A DNA stretch of 51,162 nucleotides from Salinarimonas ramus (GTDB taxonomy: Bacteria > Pseudomonadota > Alphaproteobacteria > Rhizobiales > Beijerinckiaceae): assembly GCF_014645695.1 (NCBI RefSeq), contig NZ_BMMF01000018.1:1-51162 (forward strand), written 5' to 3'. Shown piece after piece: positions 18,592 through 26,906 of this stretch (position 1 is the stretch's first letter; every line of letters begins with the position of its first letter). A program made the translations under genes and the position numbers. Under the pieces are notes generated by a model. The model ran no database searches. It saw only the letters and a program-made list of their open reading frames with translations, and was not told where the DNA came from.

Positions 18592-19494
18592 TCAGCCACG
18601 GCTGGCGAGGGCGACGCCGAGGGCGGCGACGCCCATGCCGAGCATCTGGATCGGCGCCAGCGTCTCGCCGAACAGCAGGTAGGCCATCAGCGCCGAGCAG
18701 GGCGGCACCAGGAACAGCAGCGAGGCGACGCCCGCGACCGCGCCGCGGCGGATGAGCACGAGGAGGAGCGAGATCGCGCCGATCGAGAGCCCGAGCACGG
18801 CCCAGGCGAGCCCGATCACCACCTCCGTCGTGAAGACGATCCGTCCCTCCTCGATCAGGAGCGCGAGCGGCAGCGTGAACAGCAGCGCCCCGCAATATTG
18901 CACGACCGTGTTGGTGCGCAGGTCGAGCTTGCTCGCCGTGCGCTTCTGCCAGATCGTGCCGAGCGTGATGGCGAGCACGCCGGAAAAGCAGACCGCGAGC
19001 GGGATCGGCGGGATGCCGGATCCCTCCCCGAGCCGCGGCACGACGACGAGGAGCACGCCGGCGAAGCCCACCGCGATGCCGAGCCAGCGCCTGGCCGAGA
19101 CCGTCTCCCCGATCAGCGGCGCGACCAGGAGCCCCGTCAGGAGGGGCTGCAGGCCCGCCACGAGCGCCGCGATGCCCGCCGGCAGCCCGTGCGAGACCGA
19201 CCAGAACACGCCCCCCAGATAGGCGCCGTGCAGCAGCACGCCGGCGACGAGCCCGTCGCGCCAGCCCGCCCAGGTCGACGGCCAGGCCGCGCCCGCGAGC
19301 CACGCGGCGACGGCGAGCACCGCGATGGCGAGCGCGTAGCGGATCCACAGGAAGGTCAGCGGCTCGGCGTCGCCCGCCACCAGGCGCGCCACGATGAAGC
19401 CCGTCGCCCAGATGACGACGAAGATCGCGGGCGCGAGACGCGCGCCGAGGTCGGAGGGTGCCGTGGCCGGAGTGGAGGGCTCGCGTCGGTTCAT
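18592..19494 (-). CDS. DMT superfamily transporter (EamA domains)
   Basis: A 300-residue inner-membrane protein with about ten hydrophobic helices in two EamA repeats, the layout of drug/metabolite exporters such as RhaT and YdcZ relatives. Typical features are FVVIWATGFIVARL near the start, LVAGLQPLLTGLLVAPLIGE at the end of repeat one, and LFLVPPCSALMAYLLFGE in repeat two. The substrate is unknown. The ATG at 19494 is the best start (the reading frame stays open 18 codons further). It converges on the histidine kinase with a 6-bp gap and diverges from the YihY gene. Confidence 0.88.
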   Translation of the reverse strand: MNRREPSTPATAPSDLGARLAPAIFVVIWATGFIVARLVAGDAEPLTFLWIRYALAIAVLAVAAWLAGAAWPSTWAGWRDGLVAGVLLHGAYLGGVFWSVSHGLPAGIAALVAGLQPLLTGLLVAPLIGETVSARRWLGIAVGFAGVLLVVVPRLGEGSGIPPIPLAVCFSGVLAITLGTIWQKRTASKLDLRTNTVVQYCGALLFTLPLALLIEEGRIVFTTEVVIGLAWAVLGLSIGAISLLLVLIRRGAVAGVASLLFLVPPCSALMAYLLFGETLAPIQMLGMGVAALGVALASRG

Positions 19495-19616
19495 GAGGCG
19501 AGCGTCTAGCGCGCCGGCGCACGATCCGCCAGCTTGCAGAGCGTGCACGATTGCGCCATGTCGAGGGGTGGAGCCGCCGGCCCTGAGCGAGGGCGGCCGA
19601 GAGGAGGCCCGACGCC

Positions 19617-20480
19617 TTGGCGCGTGCGCGCACGATCCTGGCCGTTCTGAACCTGGCCTACAATCGCTTCCTGCTGCACGACGGCTGGGCGATCGCGAGC
19701 CATATCGCCCTCTCGGCCCTGTTCTCGTTCTTCCCGTTCCTGATCCTGCTCACCGCGCTCGCCTCGACGTTCGAGTTCGGCACGCTCGCCGACAACGCCA
19801 CCGAGATCATCCTCGACGTCCTGCCCGTCGAGATCGCCGAGCCGCTGGCCGCCGAGGTGCGCACCGTGCTGACCGAATGGCGCGGCGATCTCCTCACCAT
19901 CGGCGCGGCTTTGGCTCTGTGGTTCTCGTCGAACGGCATTGAGGCGCTTCGCGTGGGCCTCAACCGCGCCTACGGCGTGCGCGAGAACCGGGCGTGGTAC
20001 GTGACGCGCGTCGAATCAATCGTCTTCGTCGTCATCATCGCCGCCGTGATGATGGCGTTCTCGCTCGCCGTCGTGCTGGGGCCGCTGCTGTGGCGCGCCG
20101 CGACGGGCTTCTTCCCCGCGCTCACGCCCTTCTCGCAGACGGTGGGCTTCCTGCGGCTGGGCACCACGACGCTGCTCATCGCCATCGCGCTCGTCGTCAC
20201 CCACAAGTTCCTGGCGGCGGGGTCGCGCCCCGTCTCCCACGTCCTGCCCGGCGTCGCGGTGACGCTCGTCCTGTGGATCGTCGGCGGGCTCGCCTTCGGC
20301 ATCTACCTCGCCCAGTTCCCGAGCGCCTACGCCTCGACCTATGGCGGGCTCGCCACCGCGATGATGTCGCTCATCTTCCTCTACACGATCGCGGTGATCT
20401 TCATCGTCGGCGGCGAGATCAACGGCGCCGCCATCGCGCTGCGCAAGAGCGCCAAGAAGAGCCGCGCACGCGGCGAGTGA
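19617..20480 (+). CDS. YihY/virulence factor BrkB family membrane protein
   Basis: A 287-residue inner-membrane protein with about six helices. Family landmarks are NRFLLHDGWAIASHIALSALFSFFPF near the N-terminus, ALWFSSNGIEALRVGLNRAYGVRE, and SAYASTYGGLATAMMSLIFLY near the end. The family is often annotated as an RNase BN or BrkB-like serum-resistance protein, but its function remains unsettled. The start is read as TTG at 19617 because a strong GAGGAGG (19601-19607) lies 9 bases upstream and no ATG or GTG fits. The tail is Lys/Arg-rich. Confidence 0.85.
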   Translation: MARARTILAVLNLAYNRFLLHDGWAIASHIALSALFSFFPFLILLTALASTFEFGTLADNATEIILDVLPVEIAEPLAAEVRTVLTEWRGDLLTIGAALALWFSSNGIEALRVGLNRAYGVRENRAWYVTRVESIVFVVIIAAVMMAFSLAVVLGPLLWRAATGFFPALTPFSQTVGFLRLGTTTLLIAIALVVTHKFLAAGSRPVSHVLPGVAVTLVLWIVGGLAFGIYLAQFPSAYASTYGGLATAMMSLIFLYTIAVIFIVGGEINGAAIALRKSAKKSRARGE

Positions 20481-20578
20481 GCGCGCGCGGCGCGGACGCT
20501 CCCCCCTGTTGCCCCCTCGGGCCCCCTCGCCTATCACCTGCAGGGAGCCCCATCCCGCTCCTCGCGCGTTGAGAGGTC

Positions 20579-21586
20579 ATGACTTCGCTTCCGCATCCCC
20601 TCCTCGTCGCCGACGTCGGCGGCACGAATGCGCGGTTCTCGCTCTCCGAGAGCCCCGGCGCGCCGCTCGTTCCCGTCTGCCGCCTGCGGACCAAGGAGAC
20701 GCCCACCGTCTACGACGCCGTGGAGCAGGCGCTCGCCGCCGCGCCCGTTCGCGCGAAGACGCTCGTCCTGTGCGCGGCGGGGCCCGTTCTCGGGCGCGAG
20801 GCGCGGCTGACGAACGCGCAGTGGGTTTTCGACGGCGCCGACCTCGCGGAGCATTTCGGGCTGGCGCAGGGGCTGCTCCTCAACGATTTCGAGGCGGCGG
20901 CTCTGGCGCTCGCCGTGCTCGAGCCGCAGGACGCGATCCCCATCGGCCGGCCCGTCCCGCCCGGCGGCGGGCCCAAGCTCGTACTCGGCCCCGGCACGGG
21001 GCTCGGCATGGCCGCGCTCGTCACGGTGGCCGGCCGCGCGGCGCCGCTGCCCGGCGAGGCGGGGCACATCGGCTTCGGTCCCCTCGACGAGGAGGATTTC
21101 CGCGTCTTCCCGCGCATGGAGCGGCATTTCGGGCGCATCACCCCGGAGGCGATCCTCTCGGGGCCGGGCCTCGCGCGCCTCTACAAGGCGATGGCCGCCG
21201 ATTTCGGACGCGACCCCGACGCGGTCGAGAGCGACCCGCCGATCGTCGCGGCCCGCGCGCTCTCGGGGGAATGCGCCCACGCCCGCGCGACGGTGGACGC
21301 GTTCCTCAAGCACCTCGCGCGTTTCTCGGGCGACATGGGCATCGTCTTCGCGGCGACCGGCGGCGTCGTCATCCGCGGCGGGGTCATGGCCTCGCTGGCG
21401 CCGCTGGTCGAGGAGACGCGCTTTCGCACGCTCTTCGAGGAGAAGGCGCCGGTCGAGGCGCTGGCGCGCGCCGTGCCGCTGATGCGGCTGCCCTCCGACG
21501 ACGTGATCCTGCGGGCGATGGCGGCGGTCGGCGCCGACCCCGACCGCTTCGTCATCGACTACCCCGCCCGCCTCTGGCGTATCTGA
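20579..21586 (+). CDS. glk: Glucokinase
   Basis: A 335-residue cytosolic enzyme phosphorylating glucose with ATP. The ATP-binding DVGGTNARF is at residues 12-20. The sugar-contacting LNDFEAAALAL, the GPGTGLGMAALV glycine loop and PGEAGHIGFGP (catalytic/zinc-less Glk type, not ROK) follow, then ATGGVVIRGG near residue 260. The length fits the bacterial Glk family. A GAGAGG ribosome-binding site precedes the ATG. It is followed by ku after 213 bp, with a hairpin between, so it is probably its own unit. Confidence 0.93.
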   Translation: MTSLPHPLLVADVGGTNARFSLSESPGAPLVPVCRLRTKETPTVYDAVEQALAAAPVRAKTLVLCAAGPVLGREARLTNAQWVFDGADLAEHFGLAQGLLLNDFEAAALALAVLEPQDAIPIGRPVPPGGGPKLVLGPGTGLGMAALVTVAGRAAPLPGEAGHIGFGPLDEEDFRVFPRMERHFGRITPEAILSGPGLARLYKAMAADFGRDPDAVESDPPIVAARALSGECAHARATVDAFLKHLARFSGDMGIVFAATGGVVIRGGVMASLAPLVEETRFRTLFEEKAPVEALARAVPLMRLPSDDVILRAMAAVGADPDRFVIDYPARLWRI

Positions 21587-21643
21587 GGCGGCGCTCGGGC
21601 GCCGACGTGCTCGGCGAGGAAGCCGGGCGCCCCTCGACGTGAT

Positions 21644-21663
21644 CGACCGACTTTCGTCGGTCG
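21644..21663 (+). terminator. Hairpin after glk
   Basis: A perfect 8-bp stem CGACCGAC / GTCGGTCG with loop TTTC, 57 bp past the glk stop and just before the GANTC array. There is no T-run. It may end glk transcription or form part of the ku control region. Confidence 0.4.
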
Positions 21664-21678
21664 CGTGCACGTATTCCA

Positions 21679-21799
21679 GAGTCTTCGTGCCCTCGGAACG
21701 ACTCGCGCAGAGTCACGTTCGATTCGCTCCCGGAGTCGAACGACTCCGGCGCGAGTCTCTGGGACTCGCGAATGCGGGGTCCGACCGGGAGATAGACTC
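21679..21799. promoter_or_regulatory. 21-bp-periodic array of GANTC (CcrM-type) sites before ku
   Basis: Nine GANTC sites start at 21679, 21700, 21710, 21721, 21733, 21742, 21753, 21763 and 21795. Those at 21679, 21700, 21721, 21742 and 21763 are exactly 21 bp apart. Most others sit midway, so all lie near a 10.5-bp grid, on one helical face. Each 21-bp unit is a dyad GAYTC-N5/6/7-GAGTC, flanked by GAAC or GTTC. Longer palindromes include GGAGTCGAACGACTCC (21732-21747) and CGCGAGTC-N5-GACTCGCG (about 21750-21770). The last site abuts the ku ATG. GANTC is the CcrM methylase site in alphaproteobacteria; a dimer-binding operator array is the other reading. No clear -35/-10 pair was recognised. 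Confidence 0.7.
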
Positions 21800-22906
21800 A
21801 TGGCAGCGCGCGCCATCTGGAAAGGTTACTTGAAGCTGTCCTTGGTGTCCTGCGCCGTGGCGCTCTATCCCGCCGCGACCTCGTCGTCGAAGGTGCGCTT
21901 CAACACCCTCAATCGCGAGACCGGCAACAGGGTGAAGCGGGTCTACGTCGATGCGGAGACCGGTGATCCGGTGGAGCCGGAAGATCAGGTCAAGGGATAC
22001 AAGGTCGGCAAGAACGAATACATCCAGATCGAGGACGAGGAAATCGACGCGCTCAAGCTCGAGTCCACGCACACGATCGACATCGAGACCTTCGTGCCGC
22101 GCAAGGAAGTGGACGAGCGCTATCTCGACAGTCCCTATTACCTCGTGCCCGACGACCGCGTGGCGCAGGAAGCCTTCGCCGTCATCCGCGATGCGATCCG
22201 CGAGAAGAAGATGGCGGCCATCGGCCGCGTGGTGATGGCGCGCCGCGAGCGCCTGATCCTGCTCGAGGCCCTCGACGACGGGCTGATGGGCACGACCTTG
22301 CATTACGCCTACGAGATCCGCGGCGAAAGCGAGGTGTTCGAGGACATTCCGGACGTGTCCTACCCCAAGGAGGTGAAGGACCTCGCGCTGCACATCGTCG
22401 AGACCAAGACCGGGCATTTCGAGCCCGAGACCTTCGAGGACCGCTACGAGAACGCCCTCGTCGACATGATCAAGGCGAAGCAGGCGGGCGCCAAGGACCT
22501 GCCGGCGCCCAAGGCCCGCGAGCCGTCGAACGTCGTCAACCTGATGGACGCGCTCAAGCGCTCGCTGGCGGCCGAGGGCGGCGGCGAGAGAGCGGGCAAG
22601 TCGGCGGCGAAGTCTTCGGGTAAGGCGTCCGGCAAGGGCGGGTCGACGCGGGCGGCGGCCAAGAGCAGCGGCAAGGGCGCCGTGAAGACCAGCGCCGCGC
22701 CGGAAGCCGACGACGACGAGGAGGAGACGCCCGCGCGCAAGGCCACGAGCAAGACGACAGGCAAGACGTCGGCGAAGACGTCCGCATCGTCCAAGTCCAA
22801 GTCCAAGTCCAAGTCTCCAGAGAGCAAGCCTTCGGAGAGCAAATCCTCGAGGAGCAAATCCTCCGCCACGAAGCAACCGGCTGCGAAGCAGCGCAAGGCG
22901 AGCTGA
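21800..22906 (+). CDS. ku: Non-homologous end-joining protein Ku
   Basis: A 368-residue homodimeric protein that rings broken DNA ends and recruits LigD. The Ku core spans about residues 1-260, beginning AIWKGYLKLSLVSCAVALYPA and including VGKNEYIQIEDEE, PYYLVPDDRVAQEAFAVIRDA and ALHIVETKTGHFEPE. The last 100 residues or so form a Lys/Ser/Ala-rich, disordered-looking tail that binds DNA nonspecifically in long bacterial Kus. The tail is low complexity at DNA level. The ATG at 21800 is chosen since the Ku domain starts there; upstream is the GANTC array. No strong Shine-Dalgarno is visible (GGGAGATAG). ligD follows after 10 bp: one operon. Confidence 0.96.
   Translation: MAARAIWKGYLKLSLVSCAVALYPAATSSSKVRFNTLNRETGNRVKRVYVDAETGDPVEPEDQVKGYKVGKNEYIQIEDEEIDALKLESTHTIDIETFVPRKEVDERYLDSPYYLVPDDRVAQEAFAVIRDAIREKKMAAIGRVVMARRERLILLEALDDGLMGTTLHYAYEIRGESEVFEDIPDVSYPKEVKDLALHIVETKTGHFEPETFEDRYENALVDMIKAKQAGAKDLPAPKAREPSNVVNLMDALKRSLAAEGGGERAGKSAAKSSGKASGKGGSTRAAAKSSGKGAVKTSAAPEADDDEEETPARKATSKTTGKTSAKTSASSKSKSKSKSPESKPSESKSSRSKSSATKQPAAKQRKAS
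22790..22813 (+). repeat. Hexanucleotide tandem repeat in the ku tail
   Basis: Four perfect copies of TCCAAG, encoding Ser-Lys repeats in the basic tail of Ku. The unit is a multiple of three, so copy-number change would lengthen or shorten the tail without a frameshift. Confidence 0.8.
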
Positions 22907-22916
22907 GGCGGCGCCG

Positions 22917-25634
22917 ATGCCGCGACGGGCGACGAAGCAGGCGGCGGCGTCCGCTCCCGCCGAGCGTGGGGCGGACGCGCTCGCGCGCTATCGCGAGAAG
23001 CGCGATTTCGCCGCGACGCCGGAGCCGCGCGGGCGCGGTGCCGCGGGTCGCCGGGGCGCGCCGAAGAAGCCGGCGCCCGCGCGGCTTCGCTTCTGCGTGC
23101 AGAAGCACGCGGCGCGGCGCCTGCATTACGACCTGCGCCTCGAGCTCGACGGCGTCCTCCTCTCCTGGGCCGTCACTCGTGGCCCGAGCCTCGTGCCCGG
23201 CGAGAAGCGCCTCGCGGTCCACACCGAGGACCACCCGCTCGACTACCTCACGTTCGAGGGCCTGATCCCGGAGGGCTCCTACGGCGGCGGCGCCATGATC
23301 GTGTGGGACGAGGGCACCTGGGAGCCCGAGGGCGATCCTGCCGAGGGCATGCGCCGCGGCCGCCTCACCTTTCGCCTGGAGGGCGAGCGCCTCGCCGGAC
23401 GCTGGCACCTGGTGCGCACCGGCGCCGGCAAGGAGCGCCGGGCGAGCACGAAGGAGAACTGGCTCCTCCTGAAATCCGACGACGAGGCGGCCCGCGCCGC
23501 CGGGGATGCGGACATCCTGGCCGAGGCGGACACCTCCGTTCGCTCAGGCCGCACGATCGAGGATTTGAAGAGCGAGGGCGTCAGGCGCGCGGACTGGGAC
23601 GAGAAGCAGGCCGACCCGAAGGCGAAGCCGTCCGCGCGCACGACGTCATCCACGAAGGCGAAGGCGGCGAGAGCGGCGAAAGAGAAGCCGGCTGCCGACC
23701 CGCGCGCCGCGCTCGACCCCGCGACCGTGACGGGCGCGAAGCGGGGAAAGCTCCCCCCCTTCGTGGAGCCCTGCCTCGCCACCCTTTCCGAGGTCGCGCC
23801 CACGGGCGAAGCGTGGCTGCACGAGATCAAGTTCGACGGCTACCGGATCCAGGCCCGCATCGCGAACGGGCGCGCGACGCTCCTCACCCGCAAGGGCCTC
23901 GACTGGACCTCGAAGTTCGAGCCCCTGGCGCACGCGCTATCCCAGATCGTGCCCGGCAGCGCCGTGGTCGACGGTGAGGCGGTGGTCGAGGATACCCGCG
24001 GCGTCTCCGACTTCGGCGCGCTGCAGGCGGCCCTGAAGGCGGGGGACACGGGCTGCGTGGTCTACCACGCCTTTGACCTCCTCCATCTCGACGGCGTCGA
24101 CCTGACGGGCGCGCCGCTCGCGGAGCGCAAGCGCCTCCTCGCCCTCCTCCTCGACGACGCGCCGGCGGGCGGGGCCGTGCGCCTGTCGGAGCACATTCCG
24201 GGCAACGGCGAGGCGATGAAGCGCCACGCCTGCCGCATCGGGCTCGAAGGCATCGTCTCCAAGCGCGCGGATCGGCCCTACCGCTCCGGGCGGGGCGAGG
24301 ATTGGCGCAAGACGAAGTGCTCCGCGCGCCAGGAATTCGTGATCGCTGGCTACGTGCCGGCGACGAACCGGCGCAAGGCCGTGGGCTCGCTCGTGCTCGG
24401 CGTCTACGAGGGCACGGACCTCGTCCATGTCGGGCGCGTCGGCACGGGCTTCACGGAGGCGGACGCCAAGGCGCTCCACGACGCCATCGAGGCGGTCCAC
24501 GCCGACGCGCCGCCCTTCGCCGCGCCGCTGCCGCGCGCCGCCGCGGCCAAGGTTCGCTGGGCGAGGCCCGCGCTCGTCGCCGAGATCGAGCTGCGCGGCT
24601 GGACGGCGGACGGGCTGTTGCGGCATGCCTCCTACAAGGGCCTGCGCGAGGACAAGGACCCGCGCGAGGCAACGCGGGAGGCGCCGCCGGCGGACGAAAC
24701 GAGCGCGGCGAAGAAGACGAGGGCGAGAACGGTGGCGCAGGACCCCTATGCCGGCATCAGGCTGACGAGCCCGGACCGCGTGCTCTGGGAGGGTCAGGGC
24801 ATCACCAAGCAGGGGCTGGCCGACTATTGTGCCGAGATCGCCGACTGGATCCTGCCGCAGATCGCGAACCGCCCGCTGGCGCTGATCCGCTGCCCCGCGG
24901 GGTCGCAGAAGGAATGCTTCTTCGCCAAGCACCCTTGGGCGGGGCTCGACGAGGCGGTGCTCACCCCCACGATCGGGGACGATGCGATCGTCGCCATCCG
25001 CGACCTGCGCGGGCTCATGAGCCTCGTCCAGTTCGGCACGCTGGAGATCCACCCCTGGGGCTCCACCCTCGACGATCCGGAGCGGCCGGACCGCCTGGTC
25101 TTCGACCTCGATCCCGGCGAGGGCGTCGGCTTTCCCGAGATCGTGGATGCGGCGCGCACCGTGCGCGAGCGCCTCGCGGCGGACGGGCTGGAAAGCGTCG
25201 TCAAGACGACCGGCGGCAAGGGGCTGCACGTCGTCGTGCCCCTCGTGCCGAAGGCGGGCTGGGACGAGGCCAAGGCGTACGCGGCGGGGCTCGCGGCCGC
25301 GATGGCGAAGGACGAGCCCGCCCGCTTCACCGACACGCTGGCGAAGAAGGCGCGCACGGGCCGGATCTTCGTCGACTACTTGCGCAACGGCCGCGGCGCC
25401 ACCGCCGTCGCCGCCTATTCCACCCGTGCCCGTCCCGGCGCGCCCGTGGCGACGCCGCTCGCCTGGGAGGAGCTCGGCCCCGAGATCGCGCCGGACCATT
25501 ATTCGGTGACGGACATCCCCATCCGGCTAGCCCATCTCACGCGCGACCCGTGGGCGGGCCTCGACGCGGTGAAGCAGACGCTGCCGAAAGCAAAGACTTC
25601 GTCGAAGGCGAAGCCGCGCCGCAAGCCCGGCTGA
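22917..25634 (+). CDS. ligD: Multifunctional DNA ligase D (phosphoesterase-ligase-polymerase)
   Basis: A 905-residue NHEJ repair enzyme. Domain order is phosphoesterase (about 58-190, with AARRLHYDLRLELDG and EGLIPEGSYGGG), ATP-dependent ligase (about 280-570, adenylated Lys K305 in EIKFDGYR, then DGEAVV, EGIVSKRAD and the OB fold), and primase-type polymerase (about 610-890, with DLDPGEG metal ligands and TTGGKGLHVVVPL). This is the Pseudomonas-type order, unlike the mycobacterial Pol-PE-Lig. A Lys/Ala-rich linker joins the first two domains. The ATG lies 10 bp after the ku stop with GAGGCGG before it, so translation is probably coupled. It converges on surf1. Confidence 0.96.
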   Translation: MPRRATKQAAASAPAERGADALARYREKRDFAATPEPRGRGAAGRRGAPKKPAPARLRFCVQKHAARRLHYDLRLELDGVLLSWAVTRGPSLVPGEKRLAVHTEDHPLDYLTFEGLIPEGSYGGGAMIVWDEGTWEPEGDPAEGMRRGRLTFRLEGERLAGRWHLVRTGAGKERRASTKENWLLLKSDDEAARAAGDADILAEADTSVRSGRTIEDLKSEGVRRADWDEKQADPKAKPSARTTSSTKAKAARAAKEKPAADPRAALDPATVTGAKRGKLPPFVEPCLATLSEVAPTGEAWLHEIKFDGYRIQARIANGRATLLTRKGLDWTSKFEPLAHALSQIVPGSAVVDGEAVVEDTRGVSDFGALQAALKAGDTGCVVYHAFDLLHLDGVDLTGAPLAERKRLLALLLDDAPAGGAVRLSEHIPGNGEAMKRHACRIGLEGIVSKRADRPYRSGRGEDWRKTKCSARQEFVIAGYVPATNRRKAVGSLVLGVYEGTDLVHVGRVGTGFTEADAKALHDAIEAVHADAPPFAAPLPRAAAAKVRWARPALVAEIELRGWTADGLLRHASYKGLREDKDPREATREAPPADETSAAKKTRARTVAQDPYAGIRLTSPDRVLWEGQGITKQGLADYCAEIADWILPQIANRPLALIRCPAGSQKECFFAKHPWAGLDEAVLTPTIGDDAIVAIRDLRGLMSLVQFGTLEIHPWGSTLDDPERPDRLVFDLDPGEGVGFPEIVDAARTVRERLAADGLESVVKTTGGKGLHVVVPLVPKAGWDEAKAYAAGLAAAMAKDEPARFTDTLAKKARTGRIFVDYLRNGRGATAVAAYSTRARPGAPVATPLAWEELGPEIAPDHYSVTDIPIRLAHLTRDPWAGLDAVKQTLPKAKTSSKAKPRRKPG

Positions 25635-25658
25635 GGCGGCGCTCTGCGCCGCGCGCCC

Positions 25659-26432
25659 TCACAGCTCTTGGCCGCGCACCCACTTCCACGAGAAGACCGT
25701 GAACACCACCGCGAGCACGGCGGCGAGGCCGAACCAGGTGAAGGCGTATTGCAGGTGGTTGTTGGGCGGCTCGAGAACGGTCGCGCCGCCGCGCGGCCAG
25801 GCGTCAGCCGGGGCCGCTTCGTCGCGCACCGCGTCGACGTAGAAGGGCGCCACGCGCTCGAGCCCGCGCGCCTGCGCAATGGCGTCCAGATCGCGCGTGA
25901 ACCATTGCCCCGCGGCGGGATCGTTGTCGGGCACGAAGGGCGGCTGCTCCTCGCTGGCGCGAACCAGGCCCTCGACGGTGACGGCGCCTTCGGGCTCGGC
26001 GGCCTCCTCCAGCAGCGGCGTGGGGACGAAGCCGCGGTTGACGACGACGATCGCCCCGGTCTCGAGCCGCAACGGCGTGAGGAGGTAATAGCCTTGCAGC
26101 GGCTGCCCGCGCGTCTCGCCCGGCAGGAGGCCGTGCACGGCGATCTCCTCGTCGAGGAGGTACTCGCCCGAGACGACGACGCGGCGATATTCCTGGTCGT
26201 CGCGGGAGAACGTCCCCCACGCGCTCTCGGGCAGGATCTCGCCCGGCTCGCCGTAGGCCCGGGCCTCGATCTGCGCGATCAGGCCCTCCTTCCAGGCGAG
26301 GCGCTGGAGCTGCCAGGTGCCGAGCCCGACCAGGATCGCCAGCGACACGAGGGTGGCGATGCCCGCCATGATCAGCGCGCGCCAGCGCGGGCGCGGCGTG
26401 CCGGTCTCCTCGCGCAGCGTCTGCGTGGCCAT
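25659..26432 (-). CDS. surf1: SURF1 family cytochrome oxidase assembly protein
   Basis: A 257-residue inner-membrane protein needed for haem a insertion into oxidase subunit I. It has the family's two terminal membrane helices: ALIMAGIATLVSLAILVGLGTWQLQRL (N-terminal, split by the signature GTWQLQRLAWK) and YAFTWFGLAAVLAVVFTVFSW (C-terminal, with NNHLQYAFTWF). Between is a periplasmic domain with VVVNRGFVP. A GAGGGAGGGC ribosome-binding site precedes the ATG. It is the last gene of the oxidase cluster, 11 bp after the DUF983 gene. Confidence 0.93.
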   Translation of the reverse strand: MATQTLREETGTPRPRWRALIMAGIATLVSLAILVGLGTWQLQRLAWKEGLIAQIEARAYGEPGEILPESAWGTFSRDDQEYRRVVVSGEYLLDEEIAVHGLLPGETRGQPLQGYYLLTPLRLETGAIVVVNRGFVPTPLLEEAAEPEGAVTVEGLVRASEEQPPFVPDNDPAAGQWFTRDLDAIAQARGLERVAPFYVDAVRDEAAPADAWPRGGATVLEPPNNHLQYAFTWFGLAAVLAVVFTVFSWKWVRGQEL

Positions 26433-26443
26433 GGCGCCCTCCC

Positions 26444-26848
26444 TCACTCGCTCTCCAGCCGGCCTTCCTCGGCCCTGTGGTGATATTGGAGCGCGATCAT
26501 GATGCCCTTGAGAGGGCGGATCGTCGCGAGGCTCGCGATCGCGGTGAGCGGGAACCACAAAGCGACGTGCAGCCAGATCGGCGGCGTGTAGGCGAATTCG
26601 ACCCACAGCGCGAGGCCCACCACGAGGAAGCCCACGATGAACATCACGAACACGGCCGGCCCGTCGGCCGCGTCGGCGAAGCCGTAGTCGAGATCGCAGA
26701 CCTCGCAGCGCTGCCGCACGGTGAGGAAGCCGTCGAACATGTGTCCCTCGCCGCAGCGCGGGCACGCGCCCTTGAAGCCGGTGGGGATCGGTGGCGGCTC
26801 GGTTCCGGGGCGATGGGCCATGCCGAGAACGACCTTTCTCTCTGTCAT
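26444..26848 (-). CDS. DUF983 family membrane protein
   Basis: A 134-residue protein with a zinc-ribbon-like cysteine pair motif (CPRCGEGHMF and CEVCDLDYG) followed by two membrane helices (VFVMFIVGFLVVGLALWVEF; WLHVALWFPLTAIASLATI). DUF983 genes occur regularly beside ctaE and surf1 in alphaproteobacteria and are presumed to help oxidase biogenesis, but the role is unproven. Start is uncertain: ATG at 26848 (used) or ATG at 26821, which has AGAGAGAAAGG at a slightly long distance and would give 125 residues. A terminator-like hairpin lies directly upstream. Confidence 0.85.
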   Translation of the reverse strand: MTERKVVLGMAHRPGTEPPPIPTGFKGACPRCGEGHMFDGFLTVRQRCEVCDLDYGFADAADGPAVFVMFIVGFLVVGLALWVEFAYTPPIWLHVALWFPLTAIASLATIRPLKGIMIALQYHHRAEEGRLESE

Positions 26849-26857
26849 AAAACGCAG

Positions 26858-26881
26858 AAGGGCGGCGAAGCCGCCGCCCTT
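26858..26881 (-). terminator. Terminator after ctaE
   Basis: Read on the minus strand, a 9-bp stem AAGGGCGGC / GCCGCCCTT with a 6-base loop is followed by CTGCGTTTT. It sits 25 bp past the ctaE stop and ends only 10 bp before the upstream DUF983 start, so it may partly uncouple the assembly genes from the oxidase subunits. Confidence 0.6.
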
Positions 26882-26906
26882 CATATGGGGATGATGGGGC
26901 CCGGCG

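Noticed and set aside
21696-21741. GAAC and GTTC blocks before ku considered as a LexA (SOS) box
   Set aside because: The alphaproteobacterial LexA motif is a GTTC-N7-GTTC direct repeat; here the blocks are 21 bp apart start to start and alternate in orientation.
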